Assembly: GCA_963575745.1 (NCBI GenBank)
Contig: CAUYUJ010021682.1
Coordinates: 1 to 64,000 of the forward strand
Direction of reading: 5' to 3'
DNA length: 64,000 bases
From: Prorocentrum cordatum
Lineage: Eukaryota > Sar > Dinophyceae > Prorocentrales > Prorocentraceae
Shown: piece after piece, positions 22,641-33,675 of the stretch
How the letters are laid out: each line of letters starts with the position of its first letter
Position numbering within the stretch: the stretch's first letter is position 1
Translations under genes and position numbers: made by a program
The notes under the pieces: model-generated
Seen by the model: the letters and a program-made list of their open reading frames with translations, nothing else
Database searches by the model: none
What the model was told of the DNA's origin: nothing

Positions 22641-24620
22641 CGGGTTCCAGAGGAAAAGGTTGGCAATTTTCCACAGTAAAGCGGCGGTGGATCACGCTCT
22701 CTCCCACATTTTAATCACCCCCCCATTAAGCCACGCCCACTCATGTCAGTTTATCCAGGCATCGGGCCTCGTCTACAGATGTAAGGCCGGCGCCTTCTAA
22801 GAAGCAGCCTCCTTCTAAGAAACCCTCCCCCCTCCCTCCACCCCCTTGTGCACGCCGCCAAGTGACGGTTCATCCAGGCATCGAACCAAAGAGTGTCGGC
22901 TCGCTTGCCTCTTGGGTGCTCTCCCCAGCCTTGAGGGGGGGGGTTGTGTGGCCCTCCCGAGCATGGTACAGTGTGGCAGACATCCCGTCGACCACGATGG
23001 TTAAGTCGGGCGTGTCCCTATACAGGAGGAGTATTCAAAAATAGTCTGGGGACGATGTTTGTACTATTTGTCAGCAGTTTGGGCATTGTTTGATTATTTC
23101 TTATTGTTCATCCCAAATCCGCATGTAGGAGGACAGGCCCGACCTAACACTACGGCCCAGCCTCTCGATCCTCCTCCCGTTCCTCCTCCTTGGCTCCCCA
23201 TGTTCCTCTCCTATCTATTCAGCCAACCAGAACCACTTCCCGTGCGTTCTACCTTGCCGTCTGAGCCAAGCTGGAGGCCCAAAGGCGGCGTCCTACTGGG
23301 CGGAACGCAGCCGCTCGCTCGCCCGTCCGTCTTGTCTTGGTTCCCTGTCCTCGGCGTCCTCCTGCTCCGGCTCCGGCTCCATCCTACCCATGGAATGCGA
23401 GATCTGATTTAGTGTAAGCGTTGGAGCAATGAGCCCTTACATTTTGGAGGGGGCCCTGTTGTACGCTTATCTTTTGCCCTCATCGTAAGACAAAGTCCTG
23501 ATATCCCCAACAAATTTCTCCGTCACTGGCCCAATGACCCTTTGCACTCAAGGTGGTCAGTGCCCATGGCGCAGGTGTTTGATAATTTATTCGTCACTGA
23601 CGCATGCAATCGTCGCATAATGGTCTTCAAGGTCCTCTCGCACAAGCTTGGTGCGTGTCTGGAGGTATACTCAAAATTTCAAGACTGGTGAAAACTATAC
23701 TGCGCCCCGTTCCAGGCGCACGAGCGTACGCCGGTTCACCATTCACCGTTCGATGCGCCCAGTTCAGTGGTCGAGGAAGATCTTGCCGCCATTTGGTGTA
23801 TCCCTTTTTTCACCCCACCACGCATCATGCACGTGAGGCCATGCGAATGCCACGTCTGCGACTGCCGGTGGCAGTGTCGCCTGAGCAAAGTGCATGGCCC
23901 TCACAGGGGCTCTCGACTTTCCGTTACTGGCATGGAGAGGCATCGTTTCGAAATTGATGTGATGAAACCACGGCCTCAGCCAACAACTCGAGAGCCAATC
24001 GTAAGTCGAGCTCGTCCATCTACAGGAGGCATATTCAAAAATAGTCAAATAGTCTGGGGACGTTTTTAAACATAACTAATTTTTCGCCCACAATCCCCCT
24101 GTCGGGAGACAGGCCCGACCTAAGGCCAATCCTGGGCCCGAGGATCGGCAGCGCGACGTGCCTTTGCCACTTGCTGTGGTCCTGAGGAGCGCCGCACCGT
24201 CGCACCACCTGGGCACATCTGAAGGTGCGCAACATCTATAATGAATTGAAGCCAGGGGCGACTGCATTACACTCTAGTGCGTCCTAGAGTCGGGGGTGGC
24301 AAAAAGGGGGGTGATGACTAGGAGTGGGTGGATGTCATGGCGTGTGACCATGATATTTCGCCAGATCTCGTGGCGCCTCTTCTTGTTCATTACATTGCCA
24401 GCCCCCCCCCTGGGCCGCGCACATGCCGCCGGCCATGATTTGCGCCCCCCGCTCTTTGATGCCCCCCCTCTTGGCCGCCCCCGAGGTTGCGGAGACGGAT
24501 AGAGTTCGGCAACGCATCTACGGAGCCACATATCCAATTGCTTGCAGCAAGTCCCGCAACCGTGCCTGGGTTGTGGGTATCAATCCTACTGGATGGTTTT
24601 TGTGATCTCGTGGGAGGCCT
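22641..24620. other. No gene supported; one ~110-130-bp direct repeat pair
   Basis: Segments at about 23026-23155 and 24018-24125 share tacaggagg, tattcaaaaatagtc, agtctggggacg and gacaggcccgacctaa. They are direct copies 1 kb apart with internal divergence. Open frames are short and unremarkable. Confidence 0.5.
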
Positions 24621-24629
24621 GCGGGCCTC

Positions 24630-25650
24630 TTGGAACAGTATGGGTCGGGTGATGGTTTTGGTTCCGGTTCTGGTTCCGATTCCGGTTCCGGTTCTGGTTT
24701 CGGTTCCGGTTCCGGTTCCGGTTTTGGTTCCGGTTTCTTTCTTCTTTTGGGGTTCGAAGAAGGCCCCCCTGGTTCCAGTTTTTGTTCTTGTTCCGGTTTC
24801 GGTTTCTTCCTTCTTCCAGGCCTGAACAAGACCTTTAGGTCCTGGTTCCGGTTTTGGTTCTGGTTCTGGTTCCGGTTTCTTTCTTCTTCGGGGGGGTGAA
24901 AAAAACCTGGGTCACGGTTCTGGTTATGGTTTTGGTTCCGGTTTTGGTTGCAGTTTCTTTCTTCTTCTTCTGGTCTCGAAGAAGACCCCATGGTTCTTGT
25001 TCCGGTTCCGGTTCTTGTTTTATTCTGGCCTCGGAAAAGGCCCCTTGGTCACGGTTCCAGTTTTGCTTCTGGTTCCGGTTCCGTTTTTTTTGTTTCATTT
25101 GGTCACGGTTCCGGTTTGGGTTCGGGTTTCTTTTTTCTTCTGGCCTCGAAGAAGGCCACTTTGGTTTTGGTTCCTGGTCGGGTATTCTTTTTCCTTTTGG
25201 CATTGAAAATGGCCCAGTTGCAACGGTTCCGGTTCTGGTTCCGGCTCCGGTTTTCTTTTTTTTCTCCCGGCCTCGGAGAAGGCCCCCCCGGACACGGTTC
25301 TGGTTCTGGTTCCGGTTGTGGTTCTGGTTCCGGTTTCTTTTCTTTCTTTGGCCTCGAAGAAGGCCCTTTGGTCACGGTTCCGGTTCTGTATCCGGTTCCG
25401 GTTTTGGTTTCCTTCTTCTTCTTCTGGTCTCGAAGAAGACCCGGCCTTTGGTTCTTGTTCCGGTTGCGGTTCCGGTTTCTTTTTTATTCTGGTTTCGAAA
25501 AAGGCCCACCCGGTCACGGTTCGGGTTTTGGTTCCGGTTCCGGTTTGGGTTTTGTTATTTTTTTGGTTTGCCCCGCCGGTCACGGTTCAGGTTCCAGTTT
25601 TGGTTTCGGTTCCGGTTTTCTTGTTCTTCTGGTTTCGAATAACCCCGACC
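24630..25650. repeat. GGTTCC minisatellite with regular hairpin spacers
   Basis: Hexamers of GGTTCC/GGTTCT/GGTTTT type are interrupted about every 60-120 bp by ttcttctggcctcgaagaag or a variant, roughly 12 times. The spacer is self-complementary (cttcttc ... gaagaag). All frames over it are artefacts. Confidence 0.9.
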
Positions 25651-25754
25651 ATCAGCAACCGCAAAATATAACGGGCTTGTACATTATACGGGTTGTTCTT
25701 ACATTTTGCGGTCAGTACCTTCAAGTTGCAGTAGGAACGAGGTGTTCCTCCTCC

Positions 25755-25944
25755 TGATCTTTTTTTTCCTCCTCCTCGTCGTCCTCCTCCTCCTCCTCCT
25801 CGCCGTCGTCCTCCTCCTCCTCGTCGTCCTCCTCCTTTTCTTCGCGGTTATGTTAACGGGTATATGATGATGGTAACGGTGATGATGATGATGTTGATGA
25901 TGCTGATGATGATGATGATGATGGTGTTGATGATGATGATGAGT

Positions 25945-25983
<39 letters not shown>

Positions 25984-25987
25984 TTGA

Positions 25988-26021
<34 letters not shown>

Positions 26022-26080
26022 GGTGAGATGATGAAGATGAGGGTGATGATGATAATGATGATGTTGAGAATGACGATGAT
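25755..26080. repeat. (CTC)n then (GAT)n trinucleotide tracts
   Basis: CTC/CGTC repeats to about 25845, then GATGAT-type repeats from 25865 to 26080. Confidence 0.9.
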
Positions 26081-26120
26081 GATAATGGCGGTGATAATGA
26101 CGATGTTGTTTTCCTGAAGG

Positions 26121-27777
26121 CTACCACTCTGCCGTGGCGTACGTGTCGATGTCCAGATCCAGCAATATCTCCTCGAATACGCAACGAACCCATTTCGTCA
26201 GCATTGAAACGGCAATCGTAGATGGACCGTAGGGGCAATACGAATGAGACGCCATGAGAACCTCATCGCCGTATGTTTACTAGTACCCTGGATTGCCAAA
26301 CTCCGAATTTTGAAGAACTAAATGTTCGAAGATATGCATTTTCGTAGCCATTTTCCACAGCCTCAAATTATGATGATGCGCAAGCTTTGCAAGCTTGGCA
26401 TAGCACAGGCAGAACTGCATGCCGATAAGTCGAATATCATGTTTGCTGGCATCCGTCAAGTAAGAGCTCTCAGCTGAAAGTATGTTGTAAAACCGCTGCA
26501 GCAGCTGGCACACTGCACTGGCCAGGGCGTCGTGCTCGCCCCAGAAAGCGTCATGCTGGTTCCCGTGCCGAGAGAGAAGATCTGCCGCATAGGCGACGAT
26601 ATGCCTAGTTCCCGCACCATGCGATTTCAACTTGGCCCAACCTTTTGGCCTTCTTCAGTCGCTGTAAAGTCAAGAGCCCCTTGGTTCTGGACTTGCACTT
26701 GGTGCGTTTGTACCAGTCAGTTAAATGATCTGCAAGACGCGCCACTGCCTGCTTAGTGTTCTCCCCGCCGAGCTTTGTCCTGACGCAACACAGCACAAAC
26801 AAGACACTGCCGATCACGTTTGACGTGATGCCGAGATCAAGCGTGTGAAGTATATCCACCATGATGCAGTCAAGGCGAAGCCCGATGATCCCACTGCCTT
26901 GTTCGAACAAGCTAGGAACTGTCTGGCCATGGTGCACCAGGTGAACCATGTATGATTCATGGCTCCACAGGGTGTCTCGCCAGCCAGCGTCGGGACCGAA
27001 GTGGTACCAGGCACGAGCTTCGTAGACATTCGAAGCTCTGCTAAACGGACACATCACATCGGCAGAGTTCCGTTGGGAAAAGCCAGAAGTTTGGTAAACG
27101 AATTGCCAGTCGCCCCTGATTTGGGCGACCTGGCCTCTCCAGCCTCCGCACAACTCATGCCCGCCTCCGTGGACTGGTCTGCCCTGCCAGTCGTAATGCG
27201 GAGCCTGTGCCGACAATAACACGTTGGCACTCCAAGCAAAAGCATGCATCAAGGCGGGAAGCAGTCCGTCGACCATGTCCGATTTACGATTGTTTGTAAA
27301 GAGAAATCTTGATTTCACTCTCGATATTGAGGCGGCCACCAACGACTTCCAAGACAGGCCGAACAGCGAATCGTGTTTGTTGAAGCCGCCGCCGTCCGCG
27401 TGGAAGCCGATGGGCACTGTGGAGGGCCAGACTGCGGGCGGCAAAGAAGGATGTTTCTCCACGAATCTTGACTGCCGTATTCCCTGCCAGGAGTGGTCAC
27501 AAGACTTTCGGGCCCCAACAAGCCTCTCTTCAAACAAACCTCCCTTTTCAGCATACAAACACTGGAATAATTTTTGTGGCCACAACACAGGGTGCGAGGT
27601 CGACCGCGATTGTGTTGTTGCTATTGCGATCCAATCGACAGGGGCGCAGCCAGAGGGCCACCCAAATGTTTTCCTCAAGTCCCTGAACAGGTTGCCAGTG
27701 TGTTGTCCTGACGTCCCCGAGCCAGCCACCTTGTCCAAACCAGGGGCACCCTGGTCCTTGGGAGAATTGCGATTCAG
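26121..27777 (-). pseudogene. Broken copy of a second dinoflagellate-expanded family
   Basis: The minus strand encodes, in order, landmarks I recall from a very abundant dinoflagellate family: PIGFHADGGGFNKHDSLFGL, NRKSDMVDGLLPAL, FAWSANVLL, GGWRGQVAQIRGDWQF, WHES-like WSHESYMVHL, IGLRLDCIMVDILHTLDLGI and TDWYKRTKCKSRTKGLLTLQ. A frame change near 26630 then leads to LKSHGAGTRHIVAYAADLL and LWKMATKMHIFEHL. In the next motif (NPGY--TYGDE, where the family has a Tyr-Trp pair before TYADE) two codons are TAG TAA at about 26276-26281. The frame then runs on as TYGDEVLMASHSYCPYGPST to a TAG at 26121. One frameshift plus two stops in a conserved place mark a decayed copy. An intron-like insert lies just upstream. 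The function of the family is unknown. Confidence 0.7.
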
Positions 27778-27778
27778 C

Positions 27779-28026
27779 GCACCATACACATCTCCCCCTC
27801 CCTCCCCTCCTCCTCCTCCTCCTCCTCCTGTTCCTCCTCGTCCTCCTCTTCCTTTCCTGACGCAACGTCGTTCGGGAGCATTGTTCTTGTTGATCTGGCG
27901 CATTCGGACCAGAGGATTTCTGAACTGAGCTTGGGTGCTTCGCGCCGCGGTGGAAACACATTCTCCTCCCCCTCCTCCTCTCTCCTCCCCGTCCGCCCTC
28001 AGAGGAGAAGGGGATGTGTATGGTGC
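27779..28026. repeat. Intron-like insert with 14-bp inverted ends
   Basis: gcaccatacacatc (27779-27792) and gatgtgtatggtgc (28013-28026) are exact inverse complements and are extended by C-rich/G-rich runs. The interior is polypyrimidine on one side. It sits at the 5' edge of the decayed gene on the minus strand, where an intron would be expected, so an introner-type origin is possible. Confidence 0.55.
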
Positions 28027-28194
28027 CCTTAATGCTAGTCTCGAGTCCTTGGCCCCACTCGCGTACTCCTGCACCTGCGGCGACGAGAGTCTACCACACC
28101 CCCAATCACGTTTCAGTGATCCGAAGAGGGGCCCTGCAACAGCGTCGGTCTCTTCTGATGTCGCAGCCGTGCGCCTGCGAACGCTGCCTCGCGT

Positions 28195-28430
28195 GACGCC
28201 TCCAGCTCATGGAGCAGCGCCTCCAGCTCCCGCAGCAGCGCCTCCAGCTCCTGGAGCAGCGCCTCCAGCAGCGCCTCCAGCAGCGCCTCCAGCTCCTCGA
28301 GTAGCGCCCCCGCCTCCCGCAGCAGCGCCTGCAGCTCCGCGAGCAGCGCCTCCAGCGCCCGCAGCAGCGCCTCCAGCTCCTGGAGCAGCGCCTCAAGCAG
28401 CGCCCCCAGCTGCTCCAGCCTCGGCTTCGT
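28195..28430. repeat. GC-rich minisatellite (Ala/Pro frame)
   Basis: Repeats of agcgcctccagctcctgg and cagcgcctccag variants in 12-21-bp units. The plus frame reads as APPAPG/AAPPA repeats. It could be a coding tail, but nothing outside the repeat supports a gene. Confidence 0.7.
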
Positions 28431-28589
28431 CGGCCAACCTCTGTCGCATGCCCCGGTTACCTATGGCTTCCCCGTGGCTTCCCAGGGAAGACGGAGGCAG
28501 AGAACTGGGGCGGTGAGCCAATTTCGAACCAACGGTTACGGAGGAGGGTGTGGACATGAGGGGGGTGCGGTGAGTGAGCGGGGGAAAGC

Positions 28590-29460
28590 GTAACAGTCTG
28601 CACCCAGTAGGAAGGGGGAGGAGGAGGACGAGGAGGAGGAGGAGGAAGAGAGGAGGAGAAGGAGAACCGCGTAACGACCGTCACCCAGAAGGAGGAGAGG
28701 GAACGAGGAGGAGGAGGAGGAGGAGGAGGAGGAGGAGGAGGAGGAGGAGCAGCAGCAGCAGCAAGGCGTCACGGCTGCCACCCAGTAGCAGGAGGAGGGG
28801 GAGGAGGTGGGAGGAGGAGCGACGAGAGGTGGCGGGGAGGAGGAGGAGGAGGAGGAGGAGGGGGAGGGGAAGACGTAAAGGCCGCCCCCTCCCAGAATGA
28901 GTTTAGAAAGGAGCGAATGTCTCGTATCCCGACGCCACGTACGCGAGGAACGAGCCATACGTTCGAGACCTCTCTCGTTCAAAATTGACGTCTAATTACT
29001 GTATACCCCGTGGAACACACCCGAGGTCGTTATAACGCGCACCTTCCCCGCGTACGAGTACGAACATTTATACCCAAACTTACCTCGACGTCTTTCTCTG
29101 TTCCGCGAGGATATTAACGAGACCGAGGCCACTCCGAATCTTAACACCGACGTAATCACTGAACTCAATATACGATTAAAAACAAAACGACTGAGGAGGA
29201 CGACAGCGTCACGGCCGCCACCGAGTAGGAGGAGGAGGACGAGGAGGGGGACGAGGACGAGGAGGAGGAGGAGGAGGGCGAGGAGGGGTTGAGGAAAGCG
29301 TAACGGCCGCCACCCAGAATGGGAATGAGGAGGAGGAGGAGGAGGAGGAGAAGGACCGCGTCACGGCCGCCACCCAGAAGGGGGAGGAGGAGGAGGAGGA
29401 GGAGGAGGAGGAGGAGGAGGAGGAGGAGGAGGCGGAGGAGGAGGAAGAGGAGGAGGGCGT
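28590..29460. repeat. (GGA)n arrays with a conserved GTCACGGCCGCCACCCAG word
   Basis: GGA tracts at 28610-28880 and 29190-29460 are punctuated by gcgtcacggccgccacccag-like words (near 28672, 28767, 29210, 29300 and 29357). The same word and arrangement recur at 35960-36215. Between the arrays, 28900-29190 is a non-repetitive island rich in CG and TA dinucleotides. Confidence 0.8.
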
Positions 29461-29510
29461 CATTCATATGATCCTCCTACACAGACCTCCCCCAACTCCA
29501 CTGCCAGATG

Positions 29511-29678
29511 CACGCACACGCACGCACACGCACACGCACACGCACACGCACACGCACACACACACACCCACACCCACACGCACACGCACACGCACACGCA
29601 CACGCACACGCACACGCACACGCACACGCACACGCACACGCACACGCACACGCACACGCACACGCACACGCACACGCA
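29511..29678. repeat. (CACACG)n microsatellite
   Basis: Almost uninterrupted CA/CG dinucleotide alternation, mostly as CACACG. Confidence 0.9.
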
Positions 29679-30483
29679 TCATATGTCCTCCGTGCTCCCC
29701 TGTCGCCGCCTAGCGGGACAGGGATTGGTAGGGAGGAGCGGAATGACACATGAAGCGAAGTAGGAGGTTGATAAGATGCTCGACGGCAGAGAGGCCCGTG
29801 AGAGAGCATGGCGGGCTTGCGGCCTTGAGGTTCAAGAACAGGGCGGTTGGCGAGAGAGCAGGGCGGTCGGCGAGGGAGAGAGAGAGAGAGAGAGAGAGAG
29901 CAGAGCACCTCCTCCTCATTCTGTTTATCGTCGTCTTCCTCCTAATCCGTTCCCCCTCTTCCTCCTTCTCTGTTTCGTCCCCCTCCCCCTCCCCCTCGTC
30001 TCCTCATCTTGGGGGGCGGGGGTGAGGAGGGGAGGAGAGCGAGAGAGAGAGAGAGAGAGAACAGGTGGGGAGGCGTGCCAAGTGCTTACATGTGATTTCG
30101 ATCGAGCTGGAATCAAAGAGGCTGGGGGACCCTTGTGGGTCCTCTTTGAGAGAGGCCTCTAGATCCGTCTTGGAATTATCAAGGTCCGCTATTCAATGTG
30201 CGATGCGTTGGGTCCGCGTTCCCTCGCGGCTTATGTGTTTGCACCCTTTCTAACTTGAATGGGTTGGACATTGTTTTCGTCTGCTAAGGATCGAGCTAGC
30301 ATCTCGGTGCAATAGAGTAGTCGATAACCTTATGACGATAACGATAAGGGTTTTGGTGGCAATGGTGATGATGACGATGGTTTCGGAAGGCAGAGCGGCG
30401 TGGCCCCGCACAAACTCTGCGCCCAAACCCCGCACGTGCTCTGCGCCCGAGCCTTTCCTGCGCTCGTGCTCACGAAGCAGTGC
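29679..30483. other. No gene seen; short (GA)n tracts
   Basis: Contains (GA)n at about 29875-29900 and 30038-30060. A 14-bp tandem (gctcacgaagcagt) occurs near 30469-30495 at the 3' end of the minus-strand gene-like frame. Confidence 0.5.
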
Positions 30484-31473
30484 TCACGAAGCAGTCGTGC
30501 CCCTCCTGCGCTTGGCGGGCTTCTTCTCCTCCGTGTAGCCGTTCTTGGTGGTGAAGTCGGTCACCTGGGCGTGTTTGGCCCTGACGGCCTCCATCTGACT
30601 GATGAGCTTCCGGATATCCTGGGCGCTCGCTTCCTCCGAGTGCATCCTCTCGAGAATGTTCTTCGTGGTGGTGAGTTTCTTGACGAAGCACTCCAGGTCC
30701 GAACGGAACTCGGCGTGGTACGGGTCGTTCTTGGTCTTCGCCTTGGTCTGGATCAGCTTGGTGTCGAGAAGCTTGTCCTGGAACTCGCGAACAAGAGTTG
30801 GCAGATTCTGCTTGAGCCCAGCGGCCTTTCTCAACATCTCCGCCTTCTTCATCTCCTTCGCGTCGGCGGGCTCGACCTTCACGTTCACGAGGCTCGTGCT
30901 GCTGGCCGCTGAGGCTGAGGCCGCCAAGTCCATGTTCGGGCCAGCCAACGCAATCATGGCATCAGCGTCGTCCTTGGTGGCGTCGCTCTGCGTCTCGAGC
31001 ACAAGCTGCCGCAACTCGGCCTCAGACATCCGTTCCCAATGGATTGGTACCGCGTACTACAAGTACTGGGGGTCTGTCTTGCCTGTCAAGGAGTCGGGCA
31101 TCGCCTTCAACATTGTTCTCCAACGCGCTGCTTTCTGGGGTCCGAGCTGGTCGTCCATCTTCCCTACGCCCATCCGGATGACGTCGGTGAATTTCTCGGA
31201 GTTCTTCTCCAATGTCTTGGTCGCCATCTGCTGTTTCGTGGCCTCGGAGCACCACATCTGATGACCAATGAAGCTGATCAGGAATGCTTCGGAGCACTTG
31301 TCATCCTAGGTCACCTTCTGATCTGGGTTCGCCGTGAGCAAGGTTCGCAGCCCAGCCTTGAAGCTAGCAGACTTCTTCGCGTCCGCTGCCTGGAGAACCC
31401 TGCGAGCTGCCTCGATCTCCTCGTTCGCCAAAGTGATTTCTGAAAGCTTGGCGGCCTGGCGCTTGGGCGCCAT
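30484..31473 (-). pseudogene. Helical Lys-rich protein frame with two in-frame TAG codons
   Basis: On the minus strand one frame runs from ATG (31473) to TGA (30484) for 330 codons, broken only by TAG at codon 56 (31306-31308) and codon 139 (31057-31059). All three segments have the same protein-like character: MAPKRQAAKLSEITLANEEI; MWCSEATKQQMATKTLEKNS; and MSEAELRQLVLETQSDATKD through VKVEPADAKEMKKAEMLRKA to a basic end KKPAKRRRGTTAS. There are no frameshifts. Both stops are one C-to-T change from CAG (Gln). A degenerate leader relic lies 34 nt upstream, so it may be a retroposed copy that has begun to decay. Readthrough or assembly error is possible. No named domain was recognised; it looks nuclear. 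Confidence 0.6.
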
Positions 31474-31507
31474 GCCCGACGCCCGCTCTGACAGAAAGTC
31501 CCGCGCG

Positions 31508-31530
31508 CTCGAGCCAGACTGTGCTACTGG
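31508..31530 (-). other. Possible degenerate spliced-leader relic
   Basis: Read on the minus strand, CC-GTAGC-CA-T-TGGCTC-AG matches 18 of 21 leader bases if two single-base insertions are allowed. It lies 34 nt before the minus-strand ATG at 31473. Confidence 0.4.
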
Positions 31531-31754
31531 TTGAAATTCATTCTGGAGTAAGTCGACGGAGCAAGCCTAGCCGCCTCGGTGGAAAACTGAATGAGGCGCG
31601 CGGCCATGAGACGGTAGAGTGACGGGGGGACCCACGTGGATTTCCATCGAGCATCTTTGCTCCACGTTCGCAGAGTCCGACAGGCGAGTGGCAAGACCGC
31701 GCGCATTCATCCCGAATGCACTCAATAGCCAATGCGTGCCCGAAGAGCAACGCG

Positions 31755-31990
31755 AATATTAGCTATTATTCGGCTACTCCTCGTTTACGCGAAGAGTAGC
31801 CGAAGAGTAGCCGAAGAATAGCTATTCTTCGCGTTACCCTTCGGGCCCAAAGAGTGTCTCTGCACTCCTCGCGTTACTCTTCGTGCCCGAAGAGTGCCTC
31901 TGCTCTCTTCGGCTACTCTTCGTCTGAAGAGTAACTCAGTTACTCTTCGGGCACTCTCCGGCCGCTCTTCGCACCGCTCTTCACCCTTTG
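31755..31990. repeat. Palindromic CGAAGAGTAGC / GCTACTCTTCG repeat
   Basis: Units of about 12 bp occur in both orientations (gcgaagagtagccgaagag; ttactcttcgggc), so the region can fold into several hairpins. Confidence 0.8.
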
Positions 31991-32310
31991 GGTTCTCATG
32001 GGCCACTCTTGAATCACACTTCACCCTGTTAGTCATCATCCATCACTGTCGACTTTCGGTTGTCGCATCGAATGGGCTGTTGTTTTTGGATCTCCAGGGG
32101 GCCTTCAGCGGGGCCCGCTGGTACGTGAGATAACACGAGGCAATCCCGAGCCCCCAACATGTTCGGTTTCCCAGAGCAGGCTAAGGTATGGTCGAAGGTT
32201 GTGTCTTTTATGTGTGTTTCACTTGTTCTGCAGCGCCGATCCGGAAAGTGTCGCACAGGTGGCCCCACTAGCATGGCTGAGCGTGGGCACATGCTACGAT
32301 CCTGCAGAAC

Positions 32311-32803
32311 CTAATCACTCAGTTCGCTGTCCTGCTCAGGGTCGCCTCCATCGCCGAATGGCATAGCCTCCAGCTGCGCGTCGTCGGAATTCTCGTCGTC
32401 GTCCACTGGAGTCTTCTTACTCGGGCGCTTCGCGACAGCTGCCTTGTGCTTCCTCATCACGGGGGGTCCCTTCTTGTCTTTGTTCTTGCTCTTCTTGTCC
32501 TTGCCCTCGCTCTTGCTCTCCTTCGTCTTCTTGTCATTGCCCTCATTGGCCTTGAGCTTTGCTTCCGGGGAAGTAGAAGGGCCGCTACCAGCGCCCGATG
32601 GCGCGCGGGCGTCCAGCGGCTCCAGCTGCCTCTTCTTCGCCTTGGACGTGGAGCTCTTGATGAAGAATGCCTTCGGGTCGATGTCGGAATCGTCCGCGTG
32701 CTTGTCCAGTGGCAACGGCCCGATCGCACCCGCGACGTACGTCTTGAGCGTGCTGTATTGTTTGGTGCACTTCTCACAAGCGTCTTCTGCACTCTTCTGC
32801 GCT
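32311..32803 (-). CDS. Lys-rich nuclear-type protein, terminal exon, 5' partial
   Basis: On the minus strand an acceptor-like cattctgcag at 32804 opens a frame of 163 codons ending in TAG at 32311-32313. It starts with QKSAEDACEKCTKQYSTLKT, then LDKHADDSDIDPKAFFIKSS, then a long Lys/Glu/Ser-rich stretch (DKKTKESKSEGKDKKSKNKD), KRPSKKTP and an acidic end (DPEQDSELSD). A C-x2-C pair is present. The composition suggests a nuclear, nucleic-acid-associated protein; no family was recognised. Upstream (32804-33400) is low-complexity sequence and a dispersed repeat, so earlier exons are not located. Confidence 0.55.
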
Positions 32804-32934
32804 CTGCAGAATGATTTTTTTGTTTGGGGGGGGGGCTGGGCCCCGTCGCCAGCGCGTTTACTGGGGCCTGCCCCCTGGCGCACCCACGAGGTAGACAGCG
32901 CGTGGGGCAGGCCCGCCTCGAAGCGTGCAACTGG

Positions 32935-33395
32935 AAGTGGCCCCGCGGAGGTAGCGGCGCGAAGCTGCCCGACCAACGCCAGGAGGCGCGGGGGGGGCAG
33001 AGGGAGGGGAGTTCCGCCAGTGCGGAGCCCCCAGGGGCCATCACCGCGACCAGGAGGGTGAGCAGGTGGGGGCGAGGAAAAGAAAGACATGCTCGGCGGA
33101 GAAGGGCCACGTCGGCGGAAGGCGGAGCTGGCAGCGGACAAGGGCGCCGAGAGGAGGTCCAAAGTGCTGAGGCTCTTCCAGGCAGCGTCGAGCACCGAGA
33201 TGCGCAGTGCTGAAGACCCACAGGGGGAGGTCGGTGCCGACGCGGAAGCCTCGGAGCGCGGCTGCCCGACCAGCAGAAGGCAGCGAGAGAGAAGCAGAGG
33301 GGGGGAAGTTCCGCCAGCGCGGAGCCCCCAGGAGCCATCACCGCGACCAGGAGGGTCAGCAGGTGGGGGCGAGGAAAAGAAAGCGAAAGTGCGCC
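32935..33395 (+). repeat. Dispersed repeat C, partial plus full copy
   Basis: A full unit of about 300 bp (33090-33395) contains ggcggagctggcagcggaca, ggtccaaagtgctgaggctc, ggtcggtgccgacgcgga and agcccccaggagccat. Its last ~130 bp occur again just upstream (about 32960-33085), and a further copy lies at 35262-35545. Confidence 0.85.
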
Positions 33396-33429
33396 AGTGG
33401 ATCTCCTTGAATACACTAAAAAAGAAAAA

Positions 33430-33660
33430 CGGCGAGGCGTGGGGGGGGGGGGGGGGTCAGACCCCCCCTTTTCCCCCTGCAGGAGAGGGGCCGGCCCCCG
33501 CACCCCTTCCAACTCCGTTTTTAATGGGGGATGGGGGGGGGGGGGGGCTTCCCAGAGAACCCTCCCCCACGGCCCTCCCCCTTTGGCGCTGGAATGGGGG
33601 GGGGTGGGGGGGGGGGGGGGAGGGGGGGGCTGGGGGGGTTGGGCCACTCTCCCATCGTGT
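33430..33660. other. G-rich runs, no gene
   Basis: Several runs of more than 10 G and C-rich patches; no gene is supported. Confidence 0.6.
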
Positions 33661-33675
33661 AGGGAGTGCGGGAGT

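Noticed and set aside
26344-26362. cgtagccatttt on the plus strand, a 12-base match to the spliced leader
   Set aside because: It is antisense to the conserved LWKMATKMH coding stretch of the decayed family gene and has no downstream start, so it is probably chance.
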